DNA from: Glandiceps talaboti
Lineage: Eukaryota; Hemichordata; Enteropneusta; Spengelidae
Assembly (NCBI RefSeq): GCF_964340395.1
Contig: NC_135564.1
Span: 10,317,391-10,381,390 of the forward strand
Length of the DNA: 64,000 nucleotides
Reading direction: 5' to 3'
Of the stretch, positions 1-11,200 are shown piece by piece. The first letter of the stretch is position 1. Each line of letters starts with the position of its first letter. A program made the translations under genes and the position numbers. The notes under the pieces were generated by a model. That model was not told the origin of the DNA, searched no databases, and saw only the letters and a list, made by a program, of their open reading frames with translations.

Positions 1-520
1 AACTGAAAATAATCAATATACAAATAGAACATATCTTGGAAGAAAAGTACATTACTATGTGGCAGTACACCAACTGAAAAACACAAATGACAAACTGAGT
101 GTGTACACTAACTTTCAAAAAACTCACCTTGTCGTCTCATACACAAATATGTCGAGTTTAATATAGTGGCAAAACATATTCAGTTTCTTTACTGCTTGGT
201 TATCAAGTACAACATAGTTCCTAGAGGATGTATTAAAAACATAAGTAATATCTCTTCTTACTTTTACATAATTAAATTTGTTGATGTTCTTTATGCACAC
301 TTTATAAGTGTGAACATTTACAAGAGTTCGTGTAAATTGCTTTTAAAATTTGTCAAAGAATGAAAGAACAACAAGGGATATTGAGAAGAATGTTGTGGAT
401 GCCTGCAGTACAATGGACAACTTTTAAGCATTGAGACAAATTTGGTATCAGTTAGAGGGTCTAACCCTATAGCTATCCCTAATAAAACACTAACCCTAAC
501 TCCCTAGGTAAATACAGCTT

Positions 521-752
521 TACAACAAGTAACACTGAAGTAAAGCACTCTCTCTGTATGGTACTCATTTATAGCATTCATATCAAGTGTAACAGTATAC
601 TGTTTCAATTGTTTTATCTACAAGCCTAGCATGTGGCCTTTCTTAATGTGGTCAATTAACAAATGAAACAGTATACTTTTACAATTGATATGGATGCTAT
701 AAACGATTGTGGTACATACAGAGAACGCTTTACTTTGGTGTTATGGGTTGTA
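521..752 (+). mobile_element. Solo foldback MITE, founder type of the 97-bp array
   Basis: About 232 bp. The left arm starts TACAACAAGTAACACTGAAG and the right arm ends GTGTTATGGGTTGTA. The two arms are inverted copies over roughly 80 bp and enclose a ~70-bp spacer. The ends are TACAAC and GTTGTA, so TA could be the target duplication, as in Tc1/mariner-type MITEs (inference). The same arms and spacer occur at 8677-10328, where the right arm is tandemly amplified. No coding capacity. Confidence 0.75.
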
Positions 753-1062
753 TATGGTTAGTTCCCCAGCGTTCTGTTGACTTTGACAGTTGTTGTCGGA
801 TGGCCATCATACTATTTTGTGCAGATACTTTGTGAGAATTCATCTTCATTCTAACTGGAAACACACTCTCATAATGTTTTTTTTTAACATTTTCATCCAG
901 TATCCTCAAAGTCTATTGAATGTTGACATTTTCAAGAAAACAATCTCAACTGAAAATGTCAAACTGAACCAATACTATTTCAGGTCGATTCCTTGCCTAG
1001 GTTTGGAATCCCTAATATAGGAAATATATGTGATACTGGATTGTTTAGCACTGGATAGGATG

Positions 1063-1387
1063 CATCAGATAAAAGGGAAACACCACTCCAAGAAATAGAT
1101 GTATTTTCACAAACTTTGCGATCTGGAGAGTCATTTCATGATTTCACATCACATAAATTTTGCATGATTGCCAAGAAACACCAAATTGAAACTCTATTTC
1201 ACCTCTATTGTTCTCATACTGGTCTACCATTGCATCATGGGACTTAGCAGACAAACATATTTATTAGATACATCATGAATATTCATGACTATCTAGGCAT
1301 CATGAATATTGAACGTACATCTAATAAACATGAATTTAGGAAAATACATGTATTTCCTGGAGTGGCGTTCACCTTTAACATCTGATG
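1063..1387. mobile_element. MITE with ~45-bp terminal inverted repeats
   Basis: The left end (CATCAGATAAAAGG, then ACACCACTCCAAGAAATAGA) reappears inverted at the right end (ACATGTATTTCCTGGAGTGG, then CTTTAACATCTGATG). The element is ~325 bp and non-coding. Its centre has two copies of ATCATGAATATT. The target-site duplication was not clear. Confidence 0.7.
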
Positions 1388-2164
1388 TATTAGGTTGGCT
1401 GGTCATTCGACTCAATATTACTGCTCAAACCATCCTGTGTATTGTATGTTTACATTTTTGGTATTGATCGCCATCCCAAAGTTTGGGAATCATAAAGAAA
1501 ACAGAATATATACATTCTGGATATAAAATATCGACACTGGAACTTACAGAAAGAAAGAAACTCACCACAAGAGAAAATCTCAACTTATTGAAATGATTGT
1601 ACATCTTTAATAACTTCTCTCAGTCTTCCTTCTTTAGTCTAACTTGAACACAGTGTTCTTGTTTAAGGGCAGTAAGTAGGTAAAATATTTTCTTCATATT
1701 TTAAAAGGGTTCCTCACCAATATTATGGTATGTATGTATGTTTTATCTACATAATTTCCCCATGCTGTGAAATATACATTTGAAGGTGAGATGACAAGAG
1801 CTCTCACTTCTTTCAAGATAAAAGTACTTACTCCTTGCACAAAGTAATTATGTTACATTTTTGAAATGTAAAACTTGCAGATAGCTCAATATTATTACCA
1901 GATATTTGTTATTATATATACTTTGACTCTTTTGAGTATTATCACATTCAAAACGTCATTTGAAATGACTTCCACTAGCTGCCCAGCTACGATTGGCAGT
2001 GTAGACCCAACAGGGTGGCAGTTTGGATATCCTTTCACATTGTCACACAGGCTGTAAAGTGAAATTCCTCTATTTCAATCAAAGTCACCTCCCTGAATAA
2101 AACTTTCATGAGTGAAAAGTTAATAGGCACATTAGATTAAACCATGACGCAGGGCTCTCCCTAT

Positions 2165-2315
2165 CAGTGTGCTCTCTGTTAAAAAACAAATTTGTTTGCT
2201 GAGTATTTTTCGAATTTTCTTGTGAGTCACCACTTGATAAGGGGTAGTGGAAAACCAGATACGATGCATCACAAGTGTATTAGTGATGGATTGATTTTGG
2301 CATATAGGGCACAGT
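2165..2315 (+). mobile_element. hAT-like MITE, copy 1
   Basis: Starts CAGTGTGCTCTCT and ends near AGGGCACAGT. Internal blocks such as CTTGTGAGTCACCAC and TAGTGGAA are shared with the reverse complement of the copy at 30128-30299 and with sequence at 12469-12610. The CAGTG terminus fits hAT-type elements. No clean target duplication is visible for this copy. Confidence 0.6.
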
Positions 2316-2475
2316 ATTCCCTGTACTGGTTGGAAACTACACCTTACTCAAATATTGTACCCCCAAACAACATGCTTCTAATCAGTTCCACTGTTTACAA
2401 AAATTATGAACTTGATAATAATCTACCATTGTCATTTTTGATATTCTTAGAATATCAATATTCATGAATATTTAC

Positions 2476-2595
2476 TGACAACCAGCACTCCTTTGAAACT
2501 GGGGAGGACCCCACCTTTGGAAATGTATATTGATTGACAACCAGCACACCTTTGAAACTGGGGAGAACCCTGTCTTTGGAAAGTGTTCTGACTTG
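2476..2595. repeat. 59-bp tandem duplication
   Basis: Two adjacent copies begin TGACAACCAGCAC, at 2476 and 2535. They share CCTTTGAAACTGGGGAG and CTTTGGAAA with a few substitutions. Confidence 0.75.
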
Positions 2596-4002
2596 ACTCA
2601 TCTATAAATCCTGTTGATATGAATTTCACAAGTCTTTTGATCACATTGAGTAACAATCAATAAGCCCTGCATAGAAATTAATAGTAAAGTATTTTGTATG
2701 CACATATCTTTTACATTCTGTAAACAAACATAGGAATAGTATGAATGAAACGACATGAAATAAACACTTGGTGTCTGTGCCATGGGAGCCTATAAAATCA
2801 ATTATTATGCAAGCTCACCTTGTTTTTAATATTTTTTCCATGGGGAAAATAATCACAAGAAAAGTGTGGACATATGCAACAGATTTTTTTTTTTAAATGT
2901 TTGATTCTAGAATGAGTGAGTATTTGCAATGTAGGGAATTCATTTTCAACCCAGACCCATAGTCAAATCACTTTAAAACTGTACACGCTGTTTGATTCTG
3001 ACCTATTACCGATGTCAAACATCAATACCATATAAGGAAGAAGAGATGGTGCTAACACATAGATTAGGAAGAACAGTAAAGTTGGCTGCTGACACAATAA
3101 AGTAAACTGAGTTAACATTCAGTTAGTTTAAGTTAGCTCAAAGACTTGCCACGGTGTTACTATCTAATGAAACTCTCTACACCAAGTCAGGGCTTTTGCC
3201 CTTGGAAGCACAGAAATTTGATCTGAATTTGAAATTACAACCAACAGCTGTGCTAAGTCTAAGTGGCTCGTCAGACTCTTGTAATTGGCTATCCTCCCAA
3301 ACCATGTCAAGTGGTAGCATGAATACATCAAAGGTTGACATACAAGATCCCCTTAGATTTACCAGACCTGTTGGTCACCACAGCTGGTAATTTCAAATCA
3401 ATGACAGATTTCTGTACTTCTAAGGGTACAATTACAAAGACTTGGCTTGGTGTAAAGAGTTTCTTGAGCTAGTACCAGTACCACTACAGGTTTCTGAGCT
3501 AAGTTTACTTAGGCTTCTGGATATATCAAGCATGCTACAAATGAAATCATTTTAGCAAAACCAAACTTGTTTGCAGTCTTAACTGTTGTTGGCATTTTAA
3601 CACCTGTACATGTGAGTGTTGCAAAGTCCTGGGAAGTTCCTGTAAGCCTAATCAAATACGCATCACTATTTTTCACCAGTAAACTAAATATAATACACTT
3701 TTTTGTGTTTTTTTGTGCAAAACATTGAAATTTACAAAAGTGGAAATAATCACTTGGTGCAAATAAGTCTTCAGGATTTCCTTTACGGTGAGTGATGCAG
3801 TTACTGTCGACTTTTATATTAGTCTAGGCATAGGCACAACTATCCACTACACATGGTCCAGTCTTTATCTGTACAAAGAGTAGTGCAGTTCTGGATGGCT
3901 GCAACTTTGGTTTGCATAGCAGGGCTGACAAATATATACATTGGCTTGAACTATCATAGCTTAGGATCACTGAAAGAAATAAAGGTACACATATGGGTAG
4001 GT

Positions 4003-4141
4003 TTTGTTGTTGTTGTTGTTGCTGTTGTTGTTGTTGTTGTTGCTGTTGTTGTTGTTGTTGTTGTTGAAGCTGTAGTGGGTGTTGTTGTTGCCACTGTTGT
4101 CATTTATAAAGAGAAATATACACAAGAATTCCAGAAACACG

Positions 4142-4180
<39 letters not shown>
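4003..4180. repeat. TTG-microsatellite-linked dispersed repeat, copy 1
   Basis: (TTG)n tracts at about 4003-4067 and 4141-4180 flank a unique segment containing TTGCCACTGTTGTC and AAGAATTCCAGAAACACGTG. The same segment, followed by (TTG)n, recurs at 7595-7730. The poly-valine and poly-leucine frames here are microsatellite translations, not genes. Confidence 0.7.
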
Positions 4181-4181
<1 letters not shown>

Positions 4182-4234
4182 ATTGAAGACAAGCCATCGA
4201 AGATGACACAGCCCCCGCAGTGGATGTTTGAGAC

Positions 4235-5317
4235 TTAAAGTCCTAGCCCCAAAAAAAATAAAGTGTGTTTTGGTGGGGACAAAGAAAACAGTATTGCTTT
4301 TGCAAATTGCCATGATTTGTCAATTGGATGATAATAATGTGTAACTGGTGCAGAATCACTAATGATTTTACAATCATTATCACTGTGCTGATAACTTGTT
4401 TGTGAAACAGTTCTTTGTAATTTGTCTGATTTACACACCTGTGTCATGCTATGGACTCTATATGTAGCTATCTCACAAGTGTTTTTGTGGGTTAATGTTT
4501 GTTGTTTTGTTGAATATATCTGTACCTTTTTTAAATGAGGTTTTGTGACATTAATTTTAAGTACACATGACAAAGGTTGTGAAACAGTTCTTTGTAATTG
4601 GTCTGTTTTACACACCTGTGGCATGCTTTTGACGCTACATGAAGCTGTTTCACTAGTATATTGTGTTAATGTGTCTTGTTCTGTTGAATACATTTGTACT
4701 TCCTTTAAATCAGGGTTCGCAACATTAATTTTACGTGCACATGATCTTTCTGTTTTTGAGAATTTTTTTTTATTATCAACTTTAAGTGTTTGTTTCATCT
4801 TATGTATATACTTTTCTTCAGTTGTACATGTTATGATGGCAGATGAACATATCCCATAATGTGCTGTAAGGTTAAAGGAATCACTTGGACTATTTGTTGT
4901 ATAGACTAGTGTAGGAGTAATTTCAAAAGCCACACTTGCAAGAGAATCCTCAGTCAATGTTGATGTTAGTTGTCTTAAATGGGTACAGAGATCATGTATT
5001 GTCTTGAAAATGATAAGAACTGCATGTCCATCAGGCATTGAATAACCTTGATCATTTCTGCTATGAGGATCGAACAAGTGGAACCGGTCATCTTGAGTAA
5101 ATAATGCCATACCATAGTCTTTCACTATAAGAATACACTGGGATGAAATTTCTAGAGCACTCTCAAATACACTCTCCATTTTATGAAATTCAATATCAGT
5201 GGTAGGAGTAAATTGTTGGATCCTGTACTGGTTTACAAGCATACAGACACAACAAAGGCACACACCTTGCACAACAGACATAAATACAATAACAAAGTTC
5301 TCAGAACCCGAGAACAC
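4235..5317 (-). pseudogene. Mobile-element-associated cysteine-protease-like ORF, C-terminal part
   Basis: A 360-codon open frame. A hydrophobic N-terminal segment is followed (about residues 60-115) by a block with IVKDYGMALF, then FHLFDPHSR and PDGHAVLIIF. The arrangement of a strand-forming segment, a DPHSR motif and a following G-x-AVL strand resembles the histidine half of OTU/herpesvirus-tegument-like (peptidase C76-like) domains seen in proteins of animal mobile elements. This is recall of family patterns, not a search result. About residues 192-310 form two tandem ~58-aa repeats, each containing KIN-V-x-P-L-K-VQ-YST and VCK-x-LQRTVSQ. The catalytic-Cys half is absent here; a plausible match lies on the opposite strand at 5685-5981. 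I read it as a broken element gene. Confidence 0.5.
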
Positions 5318-5454
5318 TCTTCAGTTGAGGAGGTTAAAGTAGGATTTGGGCACCGTCCCAAATTAACTGCTGGTCTGAACATAGACCACTAGAGAACTAG
5401 AGAACACAAAGAGAACAAAAGCAAAGACAACAACCAAAATCTAATAAAACACAT

Positions 5455-5545
5455 GTGATAGGACAGTACATACATAAAATAAAAGACAGGTGATAGGACA
5501 GTACATACATAAAATAAAAGACAGGTGATAGGACAGTACATACAT
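5455..5545. repeat. 35-bp tandem repeat, 2.6 copies
   Basis: Copies starting GTGATAGGACAGTACATACA at 5455, 5490 and 5525, essentially identical, with a period of exactly 35 bp. It lies between the two oppositely oriented halves of the mobile-element gene, so it may be part of that element's leader. Confidence 0.9.
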
Positions 5546-5684
5546 TATTAGAAACTTGTCCTAGAACTCACTACAATATAAGGTGTACCAAGGATACAAA
5601 CACTTGAAAGAACTAGAAATAGAAAGTTCAATTGTCTTAGTTTATATTTCAAATTACTGACTAGGTATTAGCAATAAAACAATC

Positions 5685-5981
5685 ATGGGAATGTGTGTCC
5701 AACAATACAGGCAGTCTGTAGGAAGTTTTTATTCTGTGCACTACATGATCAATGTAAAATTAACAAAGATATTGTCCTTCTGCTGCGCTTGTATTCTTCA
5801 CCTTTACTTGTATTATAATTATTACACCAGGATGTTGCTCCTGCTTGGAGGTGATATAGAAACAAACCCAGGTCCTCCAACACCAAAACAGACTTGCCCT
5901 GGTAAATTTGCAATTATTGGTAGTATACATCAAGGTTCACCCCAATTTTTGATTACTGAATCTGGTGCATGTCATTCATAA
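5685..5981 (+). pseudogene. 2A ribosome-skipping peptide fused to a protease-domain start (mobile-element fragment)
   Basis: The 98-codon frame has a hydrophobic stretch (about residues 28-56), then GGDIETNPGP at residues 55-64. This fits the 2A/2A-like consensus D-(V/I)-E-x-N-P-G-P, so skipping would fall between Gly63 and Pro64. Such sequences are known in animal non-LTR retrotransposons and in some sea urchin immune-type proteins. Downstream, FAIIGSIHQGSPQF and then ESGACHS resemble the catalytic-Cys start of the tegument-like/OTU-like domain whose His part I see at 4235-5317. The frame stops at 5979 where AT-rich sequence begins, so the domain is cut off. The initiator Met is uncertain; an internal Met is at 5832, just before the 2A core. 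Confidence 0.6.
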
Positions 5982-7534
5982 AAATTAATTGAAAACAATT
6001 CATTTCCCTTCATTTCTCTAAAATTTGATATCCTTTTAATTTTCATGAATGGAAAATGATTTTTCATCCAAATTTGCCGGAAATACGTACATTTTTAATG
6101 TGACGAATTTGGGCTAAGAATAACCGAATACGTTCAGTGCAAATGTGCAGTAACAAACATGGCTGCCACATTGGAGCTACCTCGTGGTACTACGATCGCG
6201 ATTCACATCCAAACGTGATCATTTAGGACATAAATTTTACCATGGAACCGTACCGGAGTAGTTATTTCTAAAGAACATGTATAAATTTTAGGATTTTGTT
6301 CGTATTTATCGATACAATGCGAAAATTGCCGTGACATCGTACATCGTATGCGTACTGTATACGTATAACGGTATACGGCCATATATACGGGAAGGCTTGG
6401 AAATTACCGGCTTGATATACCCGGCCATAGAAACTACCAACATACCGTCTTCTACTTTACGACGGTACTACATTTACTGTTTTTGTTTCGGCTACCATTG
6501 TTATAATCAAGGCGATAAATAAGTTCATAAATGATGATAGACGCAGTGTCGCTGTTCACTTCCTTCATTAACGGCATTGAATAGAATCTCTTCTTGAAGA
6601 CGTTCACACCAAAACAAACGGGCGCTGAACGCAAACAGAGGGGCGGTGCGCCCCTCAAAAACCCCTCGTGGAGAACACTGATAATGTAGGGTTAAACTTA
6701 CAACGGAATCTACTGTATCGTGGAGAATGGAAGAAATTTTGTGCGAGCACTACAATTCATGAATGAAATCTAAAGCACATACGTCATCAGCCTCTTTTTG
6801 GATAACGTTGGCGATCTTGCACAATATTCTCAGATTTGGATTCACACTATTAGACATATTCATATATTAGACGAATTGGATAGGGACCAAATAATTCTCA
6901 AAAAGTACAATAAACCGTTTTCCGGCCATATTTGATGATTTTGATAAACAAATATGCATACTTGCGCTTACAACTTTCATTCAAAAGCTTTATTTACACA
7001 CATACCATTTACCACAAATGTACAATTATGATTGGCACAGCATGAAATGCATTGTATGTAATGAAGTGTGCACTAGTTTTCATACAGGTACAAAGCGCAT
7101 TGACAATAAAGATTAATAATTATCCAAAGCACATTGACAATAAAGAATAATAATTCTCCTTACCTTTTATCGATGCAGATATAAAAAACAAAAGTCACTC
7201 TTACAAACATCCGAATCTAATCTGAATTTGAATTCGATAATCTAAATTTGAATTCGATGATTGCAATTCTGAACCCATGTTCATACACATGGGCAATTTA
7301 CTCTACAAATTATTGTTACAGACATGTGAAATATTTTAAATGTTTGTAATTCAGCTAAACCACATCGCATCCAAAAGAAAATCAGCGTGCATATGTAACT
7401 CATATCTAATTATGAATGTACCAATTTTGGAAGGAATCGGTCCATGATTGTCCGAGATATGGCTGAGGACGGACACACGCATGCATGCACGCACGGACGC
7501 ACGCACACACGCACGGACAGAACCCAATTTATAA
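5982..7534. other. Intergenic segment with a CpG-richer patch
   Basis: No gene was recognised. About 6060-6640 has noticeably more CpG than its neighbours and includes AACATGGCTGCC near 6157. It could be an unmethylated regulatory patch or a young insertion. Positions 7093-7158 hold a ~33-bp imperfect duplication around CATTGACAATAAAG. Positions 7470-7520 are a degenerate ACGC-rich tract. Confidence 0.4.
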
Positions 7535-7567
7535 AGCCCCCGCCTCGGACTTCGTCCGACGGGGGCT
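7535..7567. repeat. GC-rich hairpin at a repeat end
   Basis: Arms AGCCCCCGCCTCGGAC and GTCCGACGGGGGCT are separated by TTC. It terminates a stretch (7340-7570) that reads like the end of a dispersed repeat. A factor-independent terminator has no meaning in this eukaryotic context. Confidence 0.6.
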
Positions 7568-7594
7568 AAAAAGCATGTATACATTTATAGGGAG

Positions 7595-7684
7595 CTGCAG
7601 TAGGTTTTTGTGTTGCCACTGTCGTTTGGGAAGAGAAATATCAAGAATTCAAGAAACATGTGTTGTTGTTTTTGTTACTGTTGT

Positions 7685-7725
<41 letters not shown>

Positions 7726-7730
7726 GACAT
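7595..7730. repeat. TTG-microsatellite-linked dispersed repeat, copy 2
   Basis: Shares GTTGCCACTGTCGTT, AAGAGAAATATC and AAGAATTCAAGAAACATGTG with 4080-4145, and again runs straight into (TTG)n (about 7683-7728). The unique part and the microsatellite evidently spread together. Confidence 0.65.
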
Positions 7731-8099
7731 TACAGCTCACTTGTAAGATCTTAAGAATTCAAAACACATAAAAGCTGTAGTTGGTTTTGTTGTCTGTGCA
7801 GTTGTTGTGAATTGACTGTCACTTGTCTGGCGTCAAAACATCTTATTTAGTTGACGTGTACCCATAGCTTTGTTGTTCTTATTATTGGAAAGGACTAATT
7901 TGCATGGAAAGCTCAAAGCAAAAGTGTTATTTTTTGCTGAGGAGGGGCAGGTGTCATGAGAAATAACCACAAATTTTCATACATCAAAGAAGTCTGTACA
8001 TATTTCCACAGTTCTAACAACACTTATCCACAGAGTACTCAAGATCTTCTCAATTGTTGCGATGTAAAAGACTTGATGACTAAACTTTAGTTTTGTTAC

Positions 8100-8251
8100 T
8101 TACCTTTCATATCTTTGGTAATCTAATCTACTAATGATTTCTCTAACTGTTGATATGAGAGATTCATTTTCTTGCGGTGAATCCAAAATAATCTGGTGAA
8201 GTTTTGTCATATAGTTGTCTATAGTATTCATGGATGGCAGTTCATTTGAAC
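8100..8251 (-). CDS. HMG20A: HMG20 coding exon 8 (last)
   Basis: The minus strand reads TTGCTAG|G at the acceptor and ends YQRYER then TAA (8102-8100). It completes the split Gly codon from exon 7 and encodes [19 protein letters not shown] and the following helix, matching the HMG20 C-terminus. It is not a free-standing open frame because no Met precedes it. Confidence 0.9.
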
Positions 8252-11200
8252 CTAGCAATAATAAAAACAACGTGGATTTAAAAAATAATCAATTCATGTC
8301 ATCAATTGGAACTCTCAAATATCATCGTCAGAGAATGGGGACGGGTTATCCAGGCAAATTAGAGAATCTCTCCACATCAGAAGACAAGGGGGCAACACCC
8401 TCTCCACAATCACATCATCACCACTATGACATGTAGTGGTAAAGCCAGCACACTTACAGTTTGACTATGCCTATACATGTACTATAAAGCTAAGCAGTAA
8501 AGCCAGCAAACAGACAATTGACAAGCCTGTCGACCTGAACAGGTGAAATGTTATTCGTAGGTAATTACGACATTTGGTCATGGTGCAACAACTAATTATT
8601 ACAACATGGATCATTTATTGAGTAGAAGCCAAGATTTAGCATCATACACAGCACCTTAAAGATTTCAAAACATGATTACAACAAGTAACACTGAAGCAAA
8701 GCACTCTCTCTATGTGCTACACTCATTTATAGCATTCATATTACAACAAGTAACACTAAAGTAAAGCAATTTCTATATGTGCTACACTTATTTATAGCAT
8801 TCACATTAAGTGTAAAAGTATACTCTTTCAATTGGTTTATTTACAAGCCTAGCATGTGGACTTTCTAATGTGGTCAATTAGCAAATGAAACAGTATACTT
8901 TTACACTTGATATGGATGCTATAAATGATTGTGGTACATACAGAAAATGCATTACTTTGGTGTTATGGGTTGTATTAGCAAATGAAACAGTATACTTTTA
9001 TACTTGATATGGATGCTATAAATGATTGTGGTACATACAGAAAACACTTACTTTGATGTTATGGGTTGTATTAGCAAATGAAACAGTATACTTTTACACT
9101 TGATATGGATGCTATAAATGAGTGTGGTACATACAGAAAACGCTTTACTTTGGTGTTATGGGTTGTATTAGCAAACGAAACAGTATACTTTTACACTTGA
9201 TATGGATGCTATAAACGATTGTGGTACATACAGAAAACGCTTTACTTTGGTGTTATGGGTTGTATTAGCAAATGAAATAGTATACTTTTACACTTGATAT
9301 GGATGCTATAAATGATTGTGGTACATACAGAAAATGCTTTACTTTGGTGTTATGGGTTGTATTAGCAAATGAAACAGTATACTTTTATATTTGATATGGA
9401 TGCTATAAATGGTTGTGGTACATACAGAAAATGCTTTACTTTGGTGTTATGGGTTGTATTAGCAAATGAAACAGTATACTTTTACACTTGATATGGCTGC
9501 TATAAATGATTGTGGTACATACAGAAAATGCTTTACTTTGGTGTTATGGGTTGTATTAGCAAATGAAACAGTATACTTTTATATTTGATATGGATGCTAT
9601 AAATGGTTGTGGTACATACAGAAAATGCTTTACTTTGGTATTATGGGTTGTATTAGCAAATGAAACAGTATACTTTTACACTTGATATGGATGCTATAAA
9701 TGATTGTGATACATACAGAAAACGCTTACTTTGATGTTATGGGTTGTATTAGCAAATGAAATAGTATACTTTTACACTTGATATGGATGCTATAAATGAT
9801 TGTGGTACATACAGAAAATGCATTACTTTGGTGTTATGGGTTGTATTAGCAAATGAAACAGTATACTTTTACACTTGATATGGCTGCTATAAATGATTGT
9901 GGTACATACAGAAAACGCTTTACTTTGGTGTTATGGGTTGTATTAGCAAATGAAACAGTATACTTTACACTTGATATGGATGCTATAAATGATTGTGGTA
10001 CATACAGAAAATGCTTTACTTTGGTGTTATGGGTTGTATTAGCAAATGAAACAGTATCTTTTACACTTGATATGGATGCTATAAATGATTGTGGTACATA
10101 CAGAAAACGCTTTACTTTGGTGTTATAGGTTGTATTAGCAAATGAAACAGTATACTTTTACACTTGATATGGATGCTATAAATGATTGTGGTACATACAG
10201 AAAACACTTACTTTGATGTTATGGGTTGTATTAGCAAATGAAACAGTATACTTTTACACTTGATATGGATGCTATAAATGATTGTGGTACATACAGAAAA
10301 CGCTTACTTTGATGTTATGGGTCGTATTTCATGTCATGACAACACAACTATGTTCTCTCTAACCCCTATTTAAAATTCCCAGTGTGATCCTCTTGACCTA
10401 ATGAAAATCACACTCAAAACCACTCCATGTAATAAAACTTTTTATAGTCTCATTTCTTTCTCACCTGGCAAGGGTACATGTGCAAAATTTGTTGTGAGTG
10501 ATCCTCTGAGAGCATCTAGGTGTTGTTGTAAAGCCATATTATGATTTCTTTGTTGGACTGCTTCAACTTCTAGTTTCTCTACAGCTGCTTTCATGTTTTC
10601 AATGTGTTTAGTTAGAATAGCATTTTGTTCTTCATATTCTGTGTTGGCCTTTCTGAGTTGACGTAATTCTTGTTCTCTACCTGCAACACACAATATATAT
10701 AAATGACCTTGTTTGGAGTAGCTTGAATGTACTACTTATTATGTCAAACATAAACAGTCACTGTTGTCAATTCATGGTTCATGTATTGTTTGTGTATTCA
10801 TGGTGTGTTTCACATATCTTTGACCATGAAACACATAGGTATTAAATATTACCGAATACATGTTTGGTCCCAAATATCTCTCACTGTCTCAGACACAAGG
10901 TTGGAGATATATTGTTAATCTTGGTAGATATAAGTACATCATTCTGTGAAAACTACTGACAAGAATTACTGCATCATATAGATATCATGATTTTGATGAC
11001 TTTCACTTGTGTGCTTTAGTTAACACAACTGTACAATTAGGACCTGGTTGAATAAGGTTGTAAGGTGAATGCTTTTAATAATAATCCGATGCACTTAGAC
11101 GCTGCAATGGGTTGTTGCTCCCCCAGCCACTGAGTTGAGGAAGTACAAAGGGCTATAGACCCATGCCAAGGGTAATAATTGTGAGTGGCTGGAGCTCTCA

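Larger units (their letters stand above)
1..4234. other. Gene-poor, repeat-rich left flank
   Basis: No exon or conserved protein was recognised here. Open frames are short and lack family similarity. The stretch holds a foldback MITE (521-752), a MITE with long terminal inverted repeats (1063-1387), a hAT-like MITE (2165-2315), a 59-bp tandem duplication (2476-2595) and TTG-microsatellite repeats (4003-4180). The remainder is AT-rich sequence in which I see nothing. Confidence 0.6.

Noticed and set aside
490-502. Interstitial telomere repeat (CTAACCCTAAC)
   Set aside because: Under two units, and a similar short run at about 20745-20755; too short to be a telomeric remnant.
3154-3390. 78-residue Ser-rich frame
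   Set aside because: No splice-supported neighbours and no recognisable motif.
9853-10128. Repetitive 91-residue protein
   Set aside because: It is a translation of three 97-bp MITE-arm units; other units are broken by frameshifts.
8881-10328. CRISPR-like array
   Set aside because: No spacers: the whole 97-bp unit repeats, and the genome is eukaryotic.
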